Source: Caprimulgus europaeus (lineage: Eukaryota; Chordata; Aves; Caprimulgiformes; Caprimulgidae). Taken from it: DNA of 64,000 bases. Each line of letters starts with the position of its first letter. Positions within the stretch are counted from its first letter, which is position 1. Under the pieces are notes generated by a model, which had not been told where the DNA came from, did not search any database, and worked only from the letters and a program-made list of their open reading frames with translations. The stretch covers positions 34,286,937 through 34,350,936 of the forward strand of contig OU015534.1 of the NCBI GenBank assembly GCA_907165065.1, in the 5' to 3' direction. The position numbers and the translations under genes are program-made. Below, piece after piece: positions 50,412-61,174 of the stretch.

Positions 50412-51048
50412 TGTCCTGGTTTTGCTGGGATAGAGTTAATTTTCTTTTTAGTAATTAGAATAGCTGTGTTTTAGTTTCAGTGTTTCAGTGTGGGATTTGC
50501 TATGAGAAGAACGTTGATAAGGTGCTGATGTTCTCAGTTGCTGCTGGAGCCCAAGGTCACTGTGTTTGGCTGGGTCACAGCTGCATTAGGACTGGGAGGG
50601 GGAAGTGCAGTGAATAGCAAACCCCAAACTGGCACTGGGCTCTGCCAATGAGATATTCCATCTCCTGTCCCTCATGGGCAGGACATGACCCAGAACTGAC
50701 CGGGAATCGGGGGGATTCTCTCGGGGATGGCTCGGGCTCTGGCTCTGCCGGGGTTTGGGTTTGGGGACTGTCTGTGCTCCGGGATCGCTGGCTGGGACAG
50801 GCTGGGCATCGGTCGGTGGGTGGTGGGCTCTGTGTATAATTCATTTGAATATTCTGTTATCATTGTTGATATCATTATAATTTTATTTTAATTAGTAAAT
50901 AGTTTTTATCTCGACCCATGAGTTTCCTTGCCCTTTTCTTTCCAATTCTCCCCCCTACTCTCTGGGTGAGGGGTGGGAAGGGTGAGAGAGCGACTGTGTT
51001 TGGCTGCAAGCTGCAAGCAAAAAGGGTGAATCCACCCAAACCACGACA
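50412..51048 (+). mobile_element. Solo ERV LTR with 5-bp target duplication
   Basis: Begins tgtcctggttttgctgggat and ends acccaaaccacgaca, giving TG...CA ends. Flanks are TGTGA (50407-50411) and TGTGG (51049-51053), four of five matching. The first half closely follows 21862-22520 (gagaagaacgttgataaggt, 'gaatagcaaaccccaaactg'). The last 150 bases differ (gtttggctgcaagctgcaag), marking a second subfamily or a recombinant LTR. No internal genes, so solo. Confidence 0.86.
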
Positions 51049-51067
51049 TGTGGTATTAGCACTATTT

Positions 51068-51341
51068 TGTGGTGGTTTCACTCCTTTGGCTGCAGCCAAA
51101 CACAGTTGCTCTCTCACTCTCCCCACCTCAGCCCAGGGACCAGGAGAGAGAATTGGAAGGAAAAGGGCAAGGAAACTCAAAGGTTGAGATAAAAACAATT
51201 TATCAATTGAAACAAATAATTATAATACCAGCAATAACAGAATACACCAATGAGTGATGCCCAGTGCAGTCGCTCACCACCCGCTGACCGATGCCCAGCC
51301 TGTCCCAGCCAGCGATCCCGGAGCACAGACAGTCCCCAAAC
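51068..51341 (-). mobile_element. Truncated ERV LTR, inverted next to its relative
   Basis: Starts tgtggtggtttcactccttt, the complement of an LTR 3' end. It continues through 'ggctgcagccaaacacagtt' and 'gatcccggagcacagacagt', then stops at 'ccccaaac' before unrelated sequence. It is the same subfamily as 50412-51048 and lies 19 bases from it in the opposite direction. About half the LTR (its 5' half) is missing, so no target duplication can be read. Confidence 0.83.
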
Positions 51342-52170
51342 AAAGAAAGAAACATTTTTAAAAGGCTCTAGAACCAAGACTGGATTAAGCCACCAGTCTG
51401 CAGCATTCAAACTCCCAGTGACTTCAGTAGAATGTTTTAGTGGGGCAGGAATACTGTACCAGGCTAATCAAGATGTGCCAAAAAGCAGATGTACTTCATC
51501 AACAACCATTTGTTGCTGGGTGTTGACTACAAAGTTTTCTATGTGTAGGGATTTTTAGAAGAAGTGAATCTCAGACTTTTTCTTCATTGCAAAAAGAAAA
51601 ATCCCCAAACCTGTTACCAAGGCTCATAACCATGAAAATGTGCAAGAGTTCTGGTGAGCTGTGATCTGAACTGGGAACACCATCACATCACAGGTGCTTG
51701 AGCTATGGATGGTGAATTGGAAATGATCATGTCTAAAAAGAAAATTTCAAACTCTCATTAACTTATAAAATGGCATGAATTCTGCCAGAAAGAATAGAAA
51801 ATCTACAATTATTCTGTGTAGCCCACTATTCTTTTTTTTTCTTTTGTGGAGAAAGAGGGAGACATTAAATTATGTTCATTGTTGTAATACTCCAAGTTGC
51901 TCCTTCAAATGCAATTTTTGCTTCATTGTTACTGAAGAGGACACTTTCAGAGCTGATGATCAACTTCATTAAAAGTGTCTTTTGGAATACACATGAGCCT
52001 TCTGTCAGGTGTTCTGCTTTGCTGTTGCAAGATACAAGTGTGTCTGTGTTCCTATCTAGGCCAGCCAACCATTATATCTATTTTTGTCCAAACATTACTG
52101 AGGTCTAAGGAAAGATTTCTGGCAATTTCCCTAAGCTGTTTTAAGCTTTCCAATGATTGAAGATGTAAAT
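51342..52170. other. Single-copy DNA, no gene seen
   Basis: AT-rich; no recognised repeat or exon. Confidence 0.5.
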
Positions 52171-52880
52171 CACAGAATCCCAGAGTGTCAGGGATTGGAA
52201 GGGACCTCGAAAGCTCATCCAGTCCAATCCCCCTGCCAGAGCAGGAACACCCAGATGAGATCACACAGGAAGGCGTCCAGGCGGGTCTTGAATGTCTCCA
52301 GAGAAGGAGACTCCACACTCTCCCTGGGCAGCCTGGCCCAGGGCTCTGGCACCCTCACAGCAAAGAAGTTCCTTCTCAAATTTAAGTGGAACCTCCTGTG
52401 TTCCAGCTCACACCCATTGCCCCTTGTCCTATCATTGGACACCACTGAGAAGAGCCTGGCCCCATCCTCCTGACACTCACCCTTCAGATATTGATAAACA
52501 TTAATGAGGTCCCCCCTCAGCCTCCTCTTCTCCAAGCTAAAGAGCCCCAGCTCCCTCAGCCTTTCCTCATCAGGGAGATGCTCCACTCCCTTCATCATCT
52601 TGGTGGCTCTGTGCTGGACTCTCTCCAGCAGTTCCCTGTCCTTCTTGAACTGGGGGGCCCAGAACTGGACACAATATTCCAGATGTGGCCTCACCAGGGC
52701 AGAGTAGAGGGGAGGAGAACCTCTCTTGACCTACTGACCACAGCCCTTCTAATGCCCCCCAGGATGCCATTGGCCTTCCTGGCCACAAGGGCACAGTGCT
52801 GGCTCATGGCCATCCTGCTGTCCACCAGGACTCCCAGATCCCTTTCCCCTTCACTGCTCTCTAGGAGATCATCTCCTATA
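52171..52880 (-). mobile_element. CR1 LINE fragment with intact ORF2 C-terminus
   Basis: Complement of a CR1 3' end ('tcacagaatcccagagtgtc', 'ggattggaagggacctcgaa') and 0.7 kb of ORF2. The minus-strand frame 52215-52694 is open for 159 codons: it starts [19 protein letters not shown], then [40 protein letters not shown], and ends past the C-terminal [19 protein letters not shown]. Upstream, an AMSQHCALVARKANGILGGI stretch (52780-52860) is in a different frame. A better preserved copy than most here, but 5' truncated. Confidence 0.95.
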
Positions 52881-55369
52881 TAGATATGGATAGAAAGCAA
52901 AGGTAGAACAACCAGAATGCTGCCATCCTCCTGTCTGTTCAAACATCTATATTTGTACATTCCTACCCTTTACAAGGAATACGAGAATCAAAATTCACAG
53001 TAACTGCTGTCATTCAAAAGCCAAGGGTGTAAAAATATGCTCCATTTTAAATAATCTTAGCATTTCAGTCTTGATTTGGAAAATCCACTGTCCAGAAGTG
53101 TCACTTTTTTATGATAGTGGGTAAAGATGACAGTTGATTGCTGCAGACATATTAAATGAGACCTGAAATACTTTGACAGCGTATTATCAGGATTTTTCTG
53201 TCATTGAACTGAGTGGAAATTAAGCAGTAAAGCAAATTTTCTCCTTTCTGACAAAAAAAAATTACATTATTCATATTGCAATTTATCAGCCTGCAGAATA
53301 TACACATCCAACAATAGCACATTGGTTTTGTACCTACTTGTATTTGCATTTGTTTGGTAAATGGTTTCTTCAGTTAGGAATTCATTGTGCTGGGCAGTGT
53401 GGAAGTACACAAGAGAAAGGTGCTCTATGCTCTAAGGACCCCATAAACCAGCCCCTGCTCAAGGTGGACTTTGACTCACTCTCTCCTCTTTGCCACTGCA
53501 GTTTCTGCCTGTTCCTTGCAAGTTCTTGCTGTTCTTGACTAGAGATGAAGAATGAATTTGTCTTTATGAAGTCACAGAGTTCATTTCTGTCTGTGTAACC
53601 CAAATAATGCTTTGACCACATTTACAGTGGTCAAATCTAATTAAGTCGAGTTAATCAGAGCAGTGAAAATACAGTCCCACTCTTCTTAAATTACTCTTTG
53701 ACTAGTTGGTCTTGCCATTTTTTGGTGGTAACACAAACCACCACAGTCACAGACATGAGGATAAATCTGGAGAAAAGAGGGAAGAAAACGTTGCTTTATA
53801 TAAACACACAGGTTTGGGAAGAGAGAGCCTGGGAGTTTCCAGGTGGGAAACCTGTGCCCTTGCAGCTGATCCCTACTAATCCCACCTAAATGGGGTGCAG
53901 CAGTCTACAAGGACAATCAGAATATATATAATTTCCAAATTAGCTTTCCAGTAACCATGCTAATAATTTTTCTATTCTATATTTCTTTTCTTCTAATAGA
54001 GTAGTAGAGAAAAAGCAAGTCTGAAAGACTCTCAAGATGTCACTGAGTTTATTCCTTCCCTCTAAACTGCTGTCAGTAATATGTATGTCTTCCAGGACAG
54101 ATTATTTTAGTATCTCTAGTAAGGGAAAGTCCACTATTACTATGTAAAGATTCTTTGCTGATGACCTTCTCTAATAAATAAATGTGGGGGTTTGTTGTTG
54201 GTTTGGGTTTTTGTTTTGTTGTTGTTGTTTTTTTCCTTAATACCTCATCTGTATCTTTCTCATTCTAGATTGCTTTTTGTTCTGATTATGTGGATATAGA
54301 AAAATGAATTCTCCTTCTAAAAATCATGTCAGCCACTTCCTTAAATTTCCTGTTTTCTTCAGTTATTTCTCTTGAGTCATGATTTCCAGATCTCTGATCA
54401 TTACTGCTGTCCCCTGCTGTATTTTCTCAAGATATTTACAATTGTTTAGCTGTGGCTTTGTGCTGGCTGAGCGGAGAGGAATTTTTTCATGTGCATTTAC
54501 TATTAATCTTTATATTTCCTGTATGATGTCTGCCTTGCCACTGCAGTGACATTATTGTCTCCTGTTCTGCTTGTGATTGATTTATTTTAACTTTGACTGG
54601 CAATAAACCCACAAAGCCATCAAGAAGACCATAGGAAAGGAAGCAGAAATAAACCTACATAATCTATTCCATGTCCTCATTTTTAATTGGATTTGATTTT
54701 TGAGCAAGGACACATTGTGATGGACTCACACAAATACTCTGGTTACCCAAAGTTCCCTTCCCAAAGGACTGGTTTCAGTTAGCTGCTCCTCATTCTGCAC
54801 TTAGGACACCAATTATTTCTGTTTAAGTATTTTAGGGGTAAATCAAGGTATTATTTTTATCAATTATTTATTAATAATAATAAAATATTAATAATATTTT
54901 ATTATTTTTATCAATTATTTTCTGGTCTGAGCTCGCAGCATTTCTCACACTCCTTGTCTGTCTTCGCTGACTGATGGAGCTTGGGGGTGCTCAAAGCTGC
55001 ACGTAAATACTTCTACTTTTTCTTTACACACAGCTTCAAATGAAGTTTCTTTGGGAATTAACCACTAATGGGACTTTTCTGTGTTCCATTTGTCAGAAGT
55101 CTTAGGAAAACCTTTGCCACAAGGCTTGGCCTGGTGTTGTTTTAGCAATACTTGAGGAAACGTCAGGAAAAGCAGCACAGTGCTGAGTGCAATGCATTGG
55201 GAGGGTGTGTTTCTCCTGGAAATACCTTGGAAACCCTTTATGGAGCCTCTTTGTCTTCTCTTACTGGAAAGTGCCAATGTGGTGATTCGCTCTCCGTTAT
55301 TAGCTCTTGTTTATTTGTGCAAAATAATGCACAAAGGAGCACTTGGGATCCAGCTGTATTAGGGTCATT
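52881..55369. other. 2.5 kb of single-copy AT-rich DNA, no gene seen
   Basis: Contains a T/G-rich tract at 54186-54236 and the small hairpin with flanking direct repeats at 54849-54920 (listed separately). No exon or RNA gene supported. Confidence 0.45.
54849..54920. repeat. 14-bp hairpin between two 21-bp direct repeats
   Basis: Direct repeats at 54849-54869 and 54900-54920 (both begin tattatttttatcaattatt). Inside, aataataaaatatt (54876-54889) pairs exactly with aatattttattatt (54893-54906) across a 3-nt loop; the second arm overlaps the second direct repeat. AT-only, so it may be a slippage product. Confidence 0.8.
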
Positions 55370-56326
55370 TCCCCAGGGGTAGATCCTCGGTCTGGTCTTG
55401 TTTAACATCTCCATCAATGACCTGGATGTAGGGGGAGCATCCACCCTCAGCAAGTTTGCTGATGACACGGAGCGGGGAGGAGTGGCTGACACAGCAGAAG
55501 GCTGTGCTGGCATTCAGAGAGACCTGGACACACTGGAGAGTTGGGCGGAAAGGAACCTGATGAGGTTCAACAAGAGCAAGTGCAGAGTCCTTCACCTGGG
55601 GAGGAATGACCCCAGGCACCAGGACAGGTTGGGGCTGACCTGCTGGAGAGGAGCTCTGAGGAAAAGGACCTGGGAGTGCTGGTGGGCAGCAGGTTGGCCA
55701 TGAGCCAGCAGTGTGTCCTGTGGCCAGGAAGGCCAACAGTGTCCTGGGAGCATTAAAAAGCATGGCCAGCAGGTAAGGGAGGTGCTCTCCCTCTGCTCTG
55801 CCCTGGTGAGGCCACATCTGGAGTGTTGTGTCCAGTTCTGGGCTCCCCAGTTCAGGAGGGACAGGGATCTTCTGGAGAGAGTCCAGCAGAGGCCACAAAG
55901 ATGATGAGGGGCCTGGAGCATCTCCTTTGTGAGGAGAGGCTGAGAGAGCTGGGACTGTTCAGCCTGGAGAAGAGCAGCCTGAGAGGGGACCTGATCAATG
56001 TCCATAAATATCTGAAGTGTGGGGGCCAGATGGATGGGGCCGGGCTCTTCTGGGTGGTGCCCAGTGACAGGACAAGGGGCAATGGGCACAAACTGGGACA
56101 CCAGAAGTTCCAGACAAACTGCAGGAAAATCTTCTTTGCTGTGAGGGTGCCAGATCCCTGGGCCAGGCTGCCCAGAGAGGGTGTGGAGTCTCCATCTCTG
56201 GAGATGTTCAAACCCACCTGGACACTTTCCTGTGCAACCTGGTGTAGGGACCCTGCTCTGGCAGGGGGGTTGGACTGGAGATCTCCTGAGGTCCCTCCCA
56301 ACCCCACCAGTCTGGGATTCTGTGAT
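55370..56326 (+). mobile_element. CR1 LINE, 0.96 kb, includes RT catalytic box and 3' tail
   Basis: Plus-strand CR1 from just before the RT catalytic box to the octamer tail (ccagtctgggattctgtgat). The frame 55398-55703 keeps [20 protein letters not shown] (FADD at 55455-55466) and [17 protein letters not shown]. The frame then shifts, and 55713-56365 carries [19 protein letters not shown] and [20 protein letters not shown]. Same 3'-end type as 4577-5112 and 33301-33845. 5' truncated; dead because of the shifts. Confidence 0.95.
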
Positions 56327-57563
56327 ATTCTTAATACTGTGCTGGCACCAATAAACAGGTTCTAGACAGTTGGTTGCTTAAATCTTACAAAGCAGCATTT
56401 GGGGGCTGTTAGAATTTCTGGGGAGAAGAAAGGGAATTTGTCAATTATCATACACTGAAGTGGTTGATGGGTGAGATGAGTGACTGGCAGTAATATCTGG
56501 TGTCTCTTTATTCTCTTGTTTATTAAAAGTTGTTAATATTGAAGGAGCATTTAAAAGCTTTGGATGCCTTGTTGTACTCTCTAAGAATAAATGTTATATT
56601 CACATTTATATTTCCTTTCTATCATTATAGATTATGTGAAAATGTCTGTAGTTTCATAAAACAAATATATTCCTTCTAAAATATTATTTCCATAGAGAAA
56701 AAAAAAAAAAGAAAAACAATCTAGCTGTTTCACTAACAACTTTCATAGCTAATTGCTACATGTGAACAAATTCTGATGAGTCAAGAATCTCTCTCTCTAT
56801 TATCTGTTGCTATTAGATCAGTTAATACTTCAGCAGTATCATTATACACTGATTTTCTAATAGCTGTCTATTAAACACCGGCAACACAAACCTAGAAAAT
56901 GATCATTAGTGATTCTTAAGGTGCTAAGAATAAATTAATAAATGAGTTCTATTTGATTTTGAAAAGCTCTATTTACTCTGGGATATCAAAAGGGCAAAGA
57001 ACTGTTAAACAGGAAAATAAGAGTCAGTCCTATTTAATCCGAGGTTACCCACATGGTTATTGTTAGCTAGGTAACTAGCTACTTAGCTGTTTTGCTTTTT
57101 TACAGACTACTTCCAACCTTGTCAGCAGAACTTGGAAATTATAGGTCAGGTTTTAGCAATGTGTTTTTAAATCCTGTCAGAAAAAGCACTAATGTGGAGA
57201 ACTGCCACAGGCTGGGTATTTGGAGGTGTCCTGGGCTTGGCATTGCAATTGCAGTGGTGTGGCTTTGCTTGAGAAACATGATTTTATGTTCTTTGTTATA
57301 GTTTTCTTTCTGATTAGTGCCTGAGTAGAGATGAGGATGAAGAACTCACTGCTGCCTTGCTTCTTTTTGTGCTGAGAATACCGGGTGGTGAAGTCACGGA
57401 TTCTTTTTCACTCCACTCAGACGTTGAACGCAGTTCTGCTGTCAGGAGTTGCTGCCGTCTCTGCAGACATCCTTCTGGGCTATGTGTGGTTCAGTGGCAG
57501 CTAAGGACTGGGGAGAGCTCTTCTCCACTTTTCTGTTTGATGCTGGGATGTAAAGGGGGTCAC
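56327..57563. other. Single-copy DNA; GC-richer patch at 57325-57555
   Basis: Mostly AT-rich. The last 230 bases before the LTR are GC-richer and not a repeat I recognise; the 79-codon plus-strand frame there (57357-57596) has no domain I recognise and runs on into the LTR, so I do not call it a gene. Confidence 0.4.
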
Positions 57564-58124
57564 TGTGGTGGTTCCGCTGGGCTAGTCCTTGGTTAGCAGC
57601 CAGCACAGCCGTTCACCCACTTCCTCCCCACCCCAGGGGATAGGGGAGAGGACTGGGGGGCAAGGGTAAGGAGACTGGTAGGGTGAGAGAAGAACAGTTT
57701 AATAATGGAAATAAAATAACCACCTGCTGACCAAGCCCAGCCCGTTCCCAGAGAACGATCCCGGAGGAGCGACAATCCCGACCCGAAACCGCAATCCCGG
57801 GAGAGCGAGAGCCCGAGCGAGAGCCAGAGAGAGCCAGAGAGGAAGAGCCCCTCATGGATCTCCTGCCCATGGGGACAGGAGATGGAACAGCCCCTTGGCA
57901 GAGCCCAATGCCCGTGGAGCTGATCCATTGCAATGTTCCTCACCCCCTGAGATCTTGCACTTGCAGACTGGCAAAACACAGAGTCCTTCGACTTCCAGTG
58001 GCAAATGAAAACATCGGTGTGTTCTCAGAGTTTCTCTCCTAACAAATCCCAGCTGAACCCAAACCCCAGCGCTGTTCTGGCTGCTGAAAAGACACCAGCT
58101 CTGTCTCAGCTGAAAACCAGGGCA
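57564..58124 (-). mobile_element. Solo ERV LTR with 5-bp target duplication
   Basis: The plus strand starts tgtggtggttccgctgggct and ends gctgaaaaccagggca, the complement of the family's tgtcctggtt start. Flanks are GTCAC (57559-57563) and GTTAC (58125-58129), four of five matching. The interior shares 'gtgagagaagaacagtttaa', 'gacccgaaaccgcaatcccg' and 'acaggagatggaacagcccc' with 59540-60191. No internal genes. About 90 bases shorter than 59540-60191, mainly because the AT-rich segment after the polyadenylation signal is missing. Confidence 0.88.
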
Positions 58125-59539
58125 GTTACTAGTCTACTCCCATGCTGGAGCAGGAGTAGTGTATGAAGGACATTGTTTCTGAAGCAGACAAGTGTGTTTT
58201 TAACCGCAGTCTAAGTTAGCCCATGCAGAATTACAGACCTCTCCTGAGTAAATATTCATGCCAAAGCGTTTGACAAGGCACTGTGCATCAGACTATTTCT
58301 AGACATTCAAAGACATGATAAAATGTGCTGTTGATTTAACTTGCTATTGTCTAGGATAGAAATGTCACAGTACAATAGTCCCCATTTGATGTAGTTTTAC
58401 ATGTACAGTACAGAGAGAACACTCCAGTCTCTGATCCAAATAGAACAATTTCAAGCCAGATCCAGGAGTGCATGACTCACTGGTCTTAGGCAGTTCTTTT
58501 GCATCAATTGGTGTGCTTGTTTAAAGTGAATAGTGCAATCGAGAGGGTGCTCTGTTCACTGAAATCCCACTGCTTTGCCTTTATGCCTCATCCTTGCTGG
58601 GGCAAAAATATCTGACCTGACAGAGAAGAAAATGTACAGTTAAACTGCTCAGTATTGTACACTGCACAGAACCAGATGCATCCCTCTGGTCACGGCACTG
58701 AGGAGTGCAATGTGAGGAAAAAACGCTTTATCTGAAGAACAATGGCTTTGTATGTCTTTATGTTTCCTAAACTGTCACTCCTAATGAATATGAATGCTAT
58801 CATAGCCTTCCACTCTGTGAAGCCAGGAGCAGAAGCCTGTTCTACATAAACCAGATAGCAGCTGGCATTAATGATGCTTCACCCATGCAGACCCACCGGT
58901 GTCAGGATTTCAGGTGAAGTCTTTGAATGCTCTTGTGAAGTATTTACCTGCTGTGCAGCCACTCAAAGAAAACAAAAGGTGGAAGAGTGACTCTCTCCTT
59001 ATTTTCATGGTGCAAAGAAGAAATGAAAGAATAGCTAGTGTGTGTGTGTTTAATAATTTAGAATTCTTTTAAATGACCAAAAGAACTAACCAGGATACAT
59101 CTGTCACTGCTCCCAGTTTCCAATTCTCTTTGCTCTTGGGTTTGTTTCCTCATTTGCTACCAGGGTAGACTAGAGGCAAAGCCACATTCCCCCTTTTGAC
59201 AGTAAATGTCAGAAGGATGCTTATGTGGGAGAGCAAATAGGTCAGACCCCTGACAGGCTGATCACTAATCAATACAGTGAGAGGGTGAAGGAATTTAATG
59301 AGTATTCCATATTCTGTGTTATTTTCTATGAACGTGTTTTGTGTGACTTCCACAAATCTTGGTTTCTTCTGTAAGTGGTTGAGATGGGAATAATCTTTCA
59401 TTATTCCTTTCTCTTGTTTTGCTTTATTTATATCAGGGACAGAAGTCTTCAGGAAATAGAAAAAAAATATTCAACACCATGTTCAAAATTTATCAGAGCC
59501 AAAATCAAACGAGGCATGATGTTTATTTTGATGAATGTA
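58125..59539. other. Single-copy DNA between two LTRs, no retroviral genes
   Basis: 1.4 kb of ordinary AT-rich sequence with a (GT)n run at about 59038-59050. No gag, pol or env-like frame, so the flanking LTRs are not the ends of one provirus. No host gene seen. Confidence 0.55.
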
Positions 59540-60191
59540 TGTGACAGTTTCACTGGGCTGGCCCTTGGCTAGCAGCCAACAGAGCCATTCACCCACTGCC
59601 CCTACACCCCAGGGATAGGGGAGAGGATTGGGGGACAAGGGTAAGGAGGCTTGTAGGGTGAGAGAAGAACAGTTTAATAATAGAAAGAAAAGAAAACTTA
59701 AAATAATACTGATATTAAAATAGTAGTGATAATGATAACAGTAATAAAATACACAAATGAGTGACTCCCAGTGCCATTGCTCAGCACCCACCAACCCAGC
59801 CCGGCCCGTTCCCAGAGAACGATCCCGGAGCAGCGACAATCCCGACCCGAAACCGCAATCCCGGGAGAGCCAGAGCCCGAGCGAGAGCCAGAGAGAGCCA
59901 GAGAGGAAGAGCCCCTCATGGATCTCCTGCCCATGGGGGACAGGAGATGGAACAGCCCCTTGGCAGAGCCCAATGCCCATGGAGCTGATCCATGTCAATA
60001 TTCCTCGCCCCTGAGATCTTGTACTTGCAGGCTGGCAAAACACAGAGTCCTTGAATTTCCAGCAACAAATGAAAACATCGGTGTGTTCTCAGCTTTTCTC
60101 TCCTAACAAATCCCAGGCTGAAGAGCAAAATGCAGCACTATTCTAGCTACTGAAAAAGAAACCAGCTCTGTTTCAGCTAAAAACCAGGACA
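59540..60191 (-). mobile_element. Solo ERV LTR with perfect 5-bp target duplication
   Basis: The plus strand starts tgtgacagtttcactgggct and ends gctaaaaaccaggaca, giving TG...CA ends. Both flanks read ATGTA (59535-59539 and 60192-60196). The polyadenylation-type ATTAAA is at 59673-59678 (plus-strand tttaat). A CpG-rich block lies at 59800-59890. The clearest insertion in the window, and likely younger than the copies at 7694 and 21862. No internal genes remain. Confidence 0.92.
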
Positions 60192-60530
60192 ATGTATTTA
60201 CAAGTTTGTTTTATAATACCAAAACTTGATATTCTGAGCTTCCTGGTGATTAATGATTTGTTAAGAAAGTAATTTATTTTCTACATTTGTAATTTCTAGT
60301 ATCCATTTAGAAGGATATATATATATATATTTATTTTATTTTATGTATATGTCTTTATCCTTACCTGTCTCTTATGACCTGGAGAAAGAGATCTATGCTT
60401 GAAACTGAAACACGTTAAGCTTAATATATATATATATATGCTTAATATTCTCCCTTTCTTTCTTTTCCTTGTCTGTGGGTGTGTGGTAAGATTTCTCTAA
60501 TAGCTGCAGTGTGCTTTAAGATGAAAGATG
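60192..60530. other. AT-rich spacer with two AT microsatellites
   Basis: (AT)n at about 60316-60331 and (TA)n at 60424-60439, otherwise unremarkable. Confidence 0.6.
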
Positions 60531-60870
60531 TCACAGACTCATAGGATAATTCAGGCTGGAAGGACCTCAGGAGGTCTCTGTCCAACCTCCTGCTCACAGC
60601 ACCAGGGTCAGACAAGGTTGCTGGGGGCTTGACCCAGCTGGAGCTTAAAAGCCTCTGAGGATGGAGATAACACAATCTCACTGGGCAGCCTCTTCCATTG
60701 CTCCACTGTCCCCACAGAGAGAAAGTTTCTCCTTACATCCACTCTGAACCTCTCCTTGTTCAATTTCTGTCCATTGTGTCCCACTTTCCCTCCACGTCCC
60801 TCTCGGAAGAGCCTGGTTCCATCTTCCCCATCCCCTGCTTGCAGACAGGCCAGTTGCTGTGGGTGTCCTT
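60531..60870 (-). mobile_element. Older CR1 LINE subfamily, 3' end
   Basis: Complement of a CR1 tail of a different, older-looking type: 'cacagactcataggataatt', 'ggacctcaggaggtctctgt', 'ccaacctcctgctcacagca', 'gggcagcctcttccattgct' and 'agaaagtttctccttacatc'. The minus-strand frame 60608-60949 is a broken ORF2 remnant (FRVDVRRNFLSVGTVEQWKR). The left end may extend to about 60975. Confidence 0.85.
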
Positions 60871-60880
60871 GGAGCCCTCC

Positions 60881-60950
60881 CTGCCCCAGGGTGACCAGGG
60901 TGATCCAAATGCACCCTGCCCCAGGGTGACCAGGGTGATCCAAATGCATC
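60881..60950. repeat. Two-copy 35-bp tandem repeat
   Basis: The unit containing ccagggtgaccagggtgatc and ending in aaatgcaccct occurs twice in a row (60881-60915 and 60916-60950) with one or two differences. It lies between the CR1 and the LTR. Confidence 0.9.
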
Positions 60951-61174
60951 CTTCATTGAGAAACTGGACTGCATAAAAGCCTCTGGTTTGCTGGGGTAAT
61001 TGCTGCCATCAGAGCTGGGCTCCATGCCCCACTTCATATCATCACTGGTGTTGCTCTGGCCCAAACTATCTTCAGCAGTTTGCCTTTTCTTGTGCCCTTG
61101 TACAACCTGCCTTGCAAACTCCTGCTCCTGGGAGCTGCACTCAGGACTGGACAGGTCTCTCTTTCTGTTCCCCC

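Noticed and set aside
59483-60043. 186-codon minus-strand frame
   Set aside because: Lies almost wholly in the solo LTR 59540-60191; LTRs of this kind do not normally encode proteins, and the related LTRs do not preserve the frame at full length.
57564-60191. A provirus bounded by the LTRs at 57564 and 59540
   Set aside because: Each LTR has its own target duplication, the outer flanks differ, and no retroviral genes lie between.
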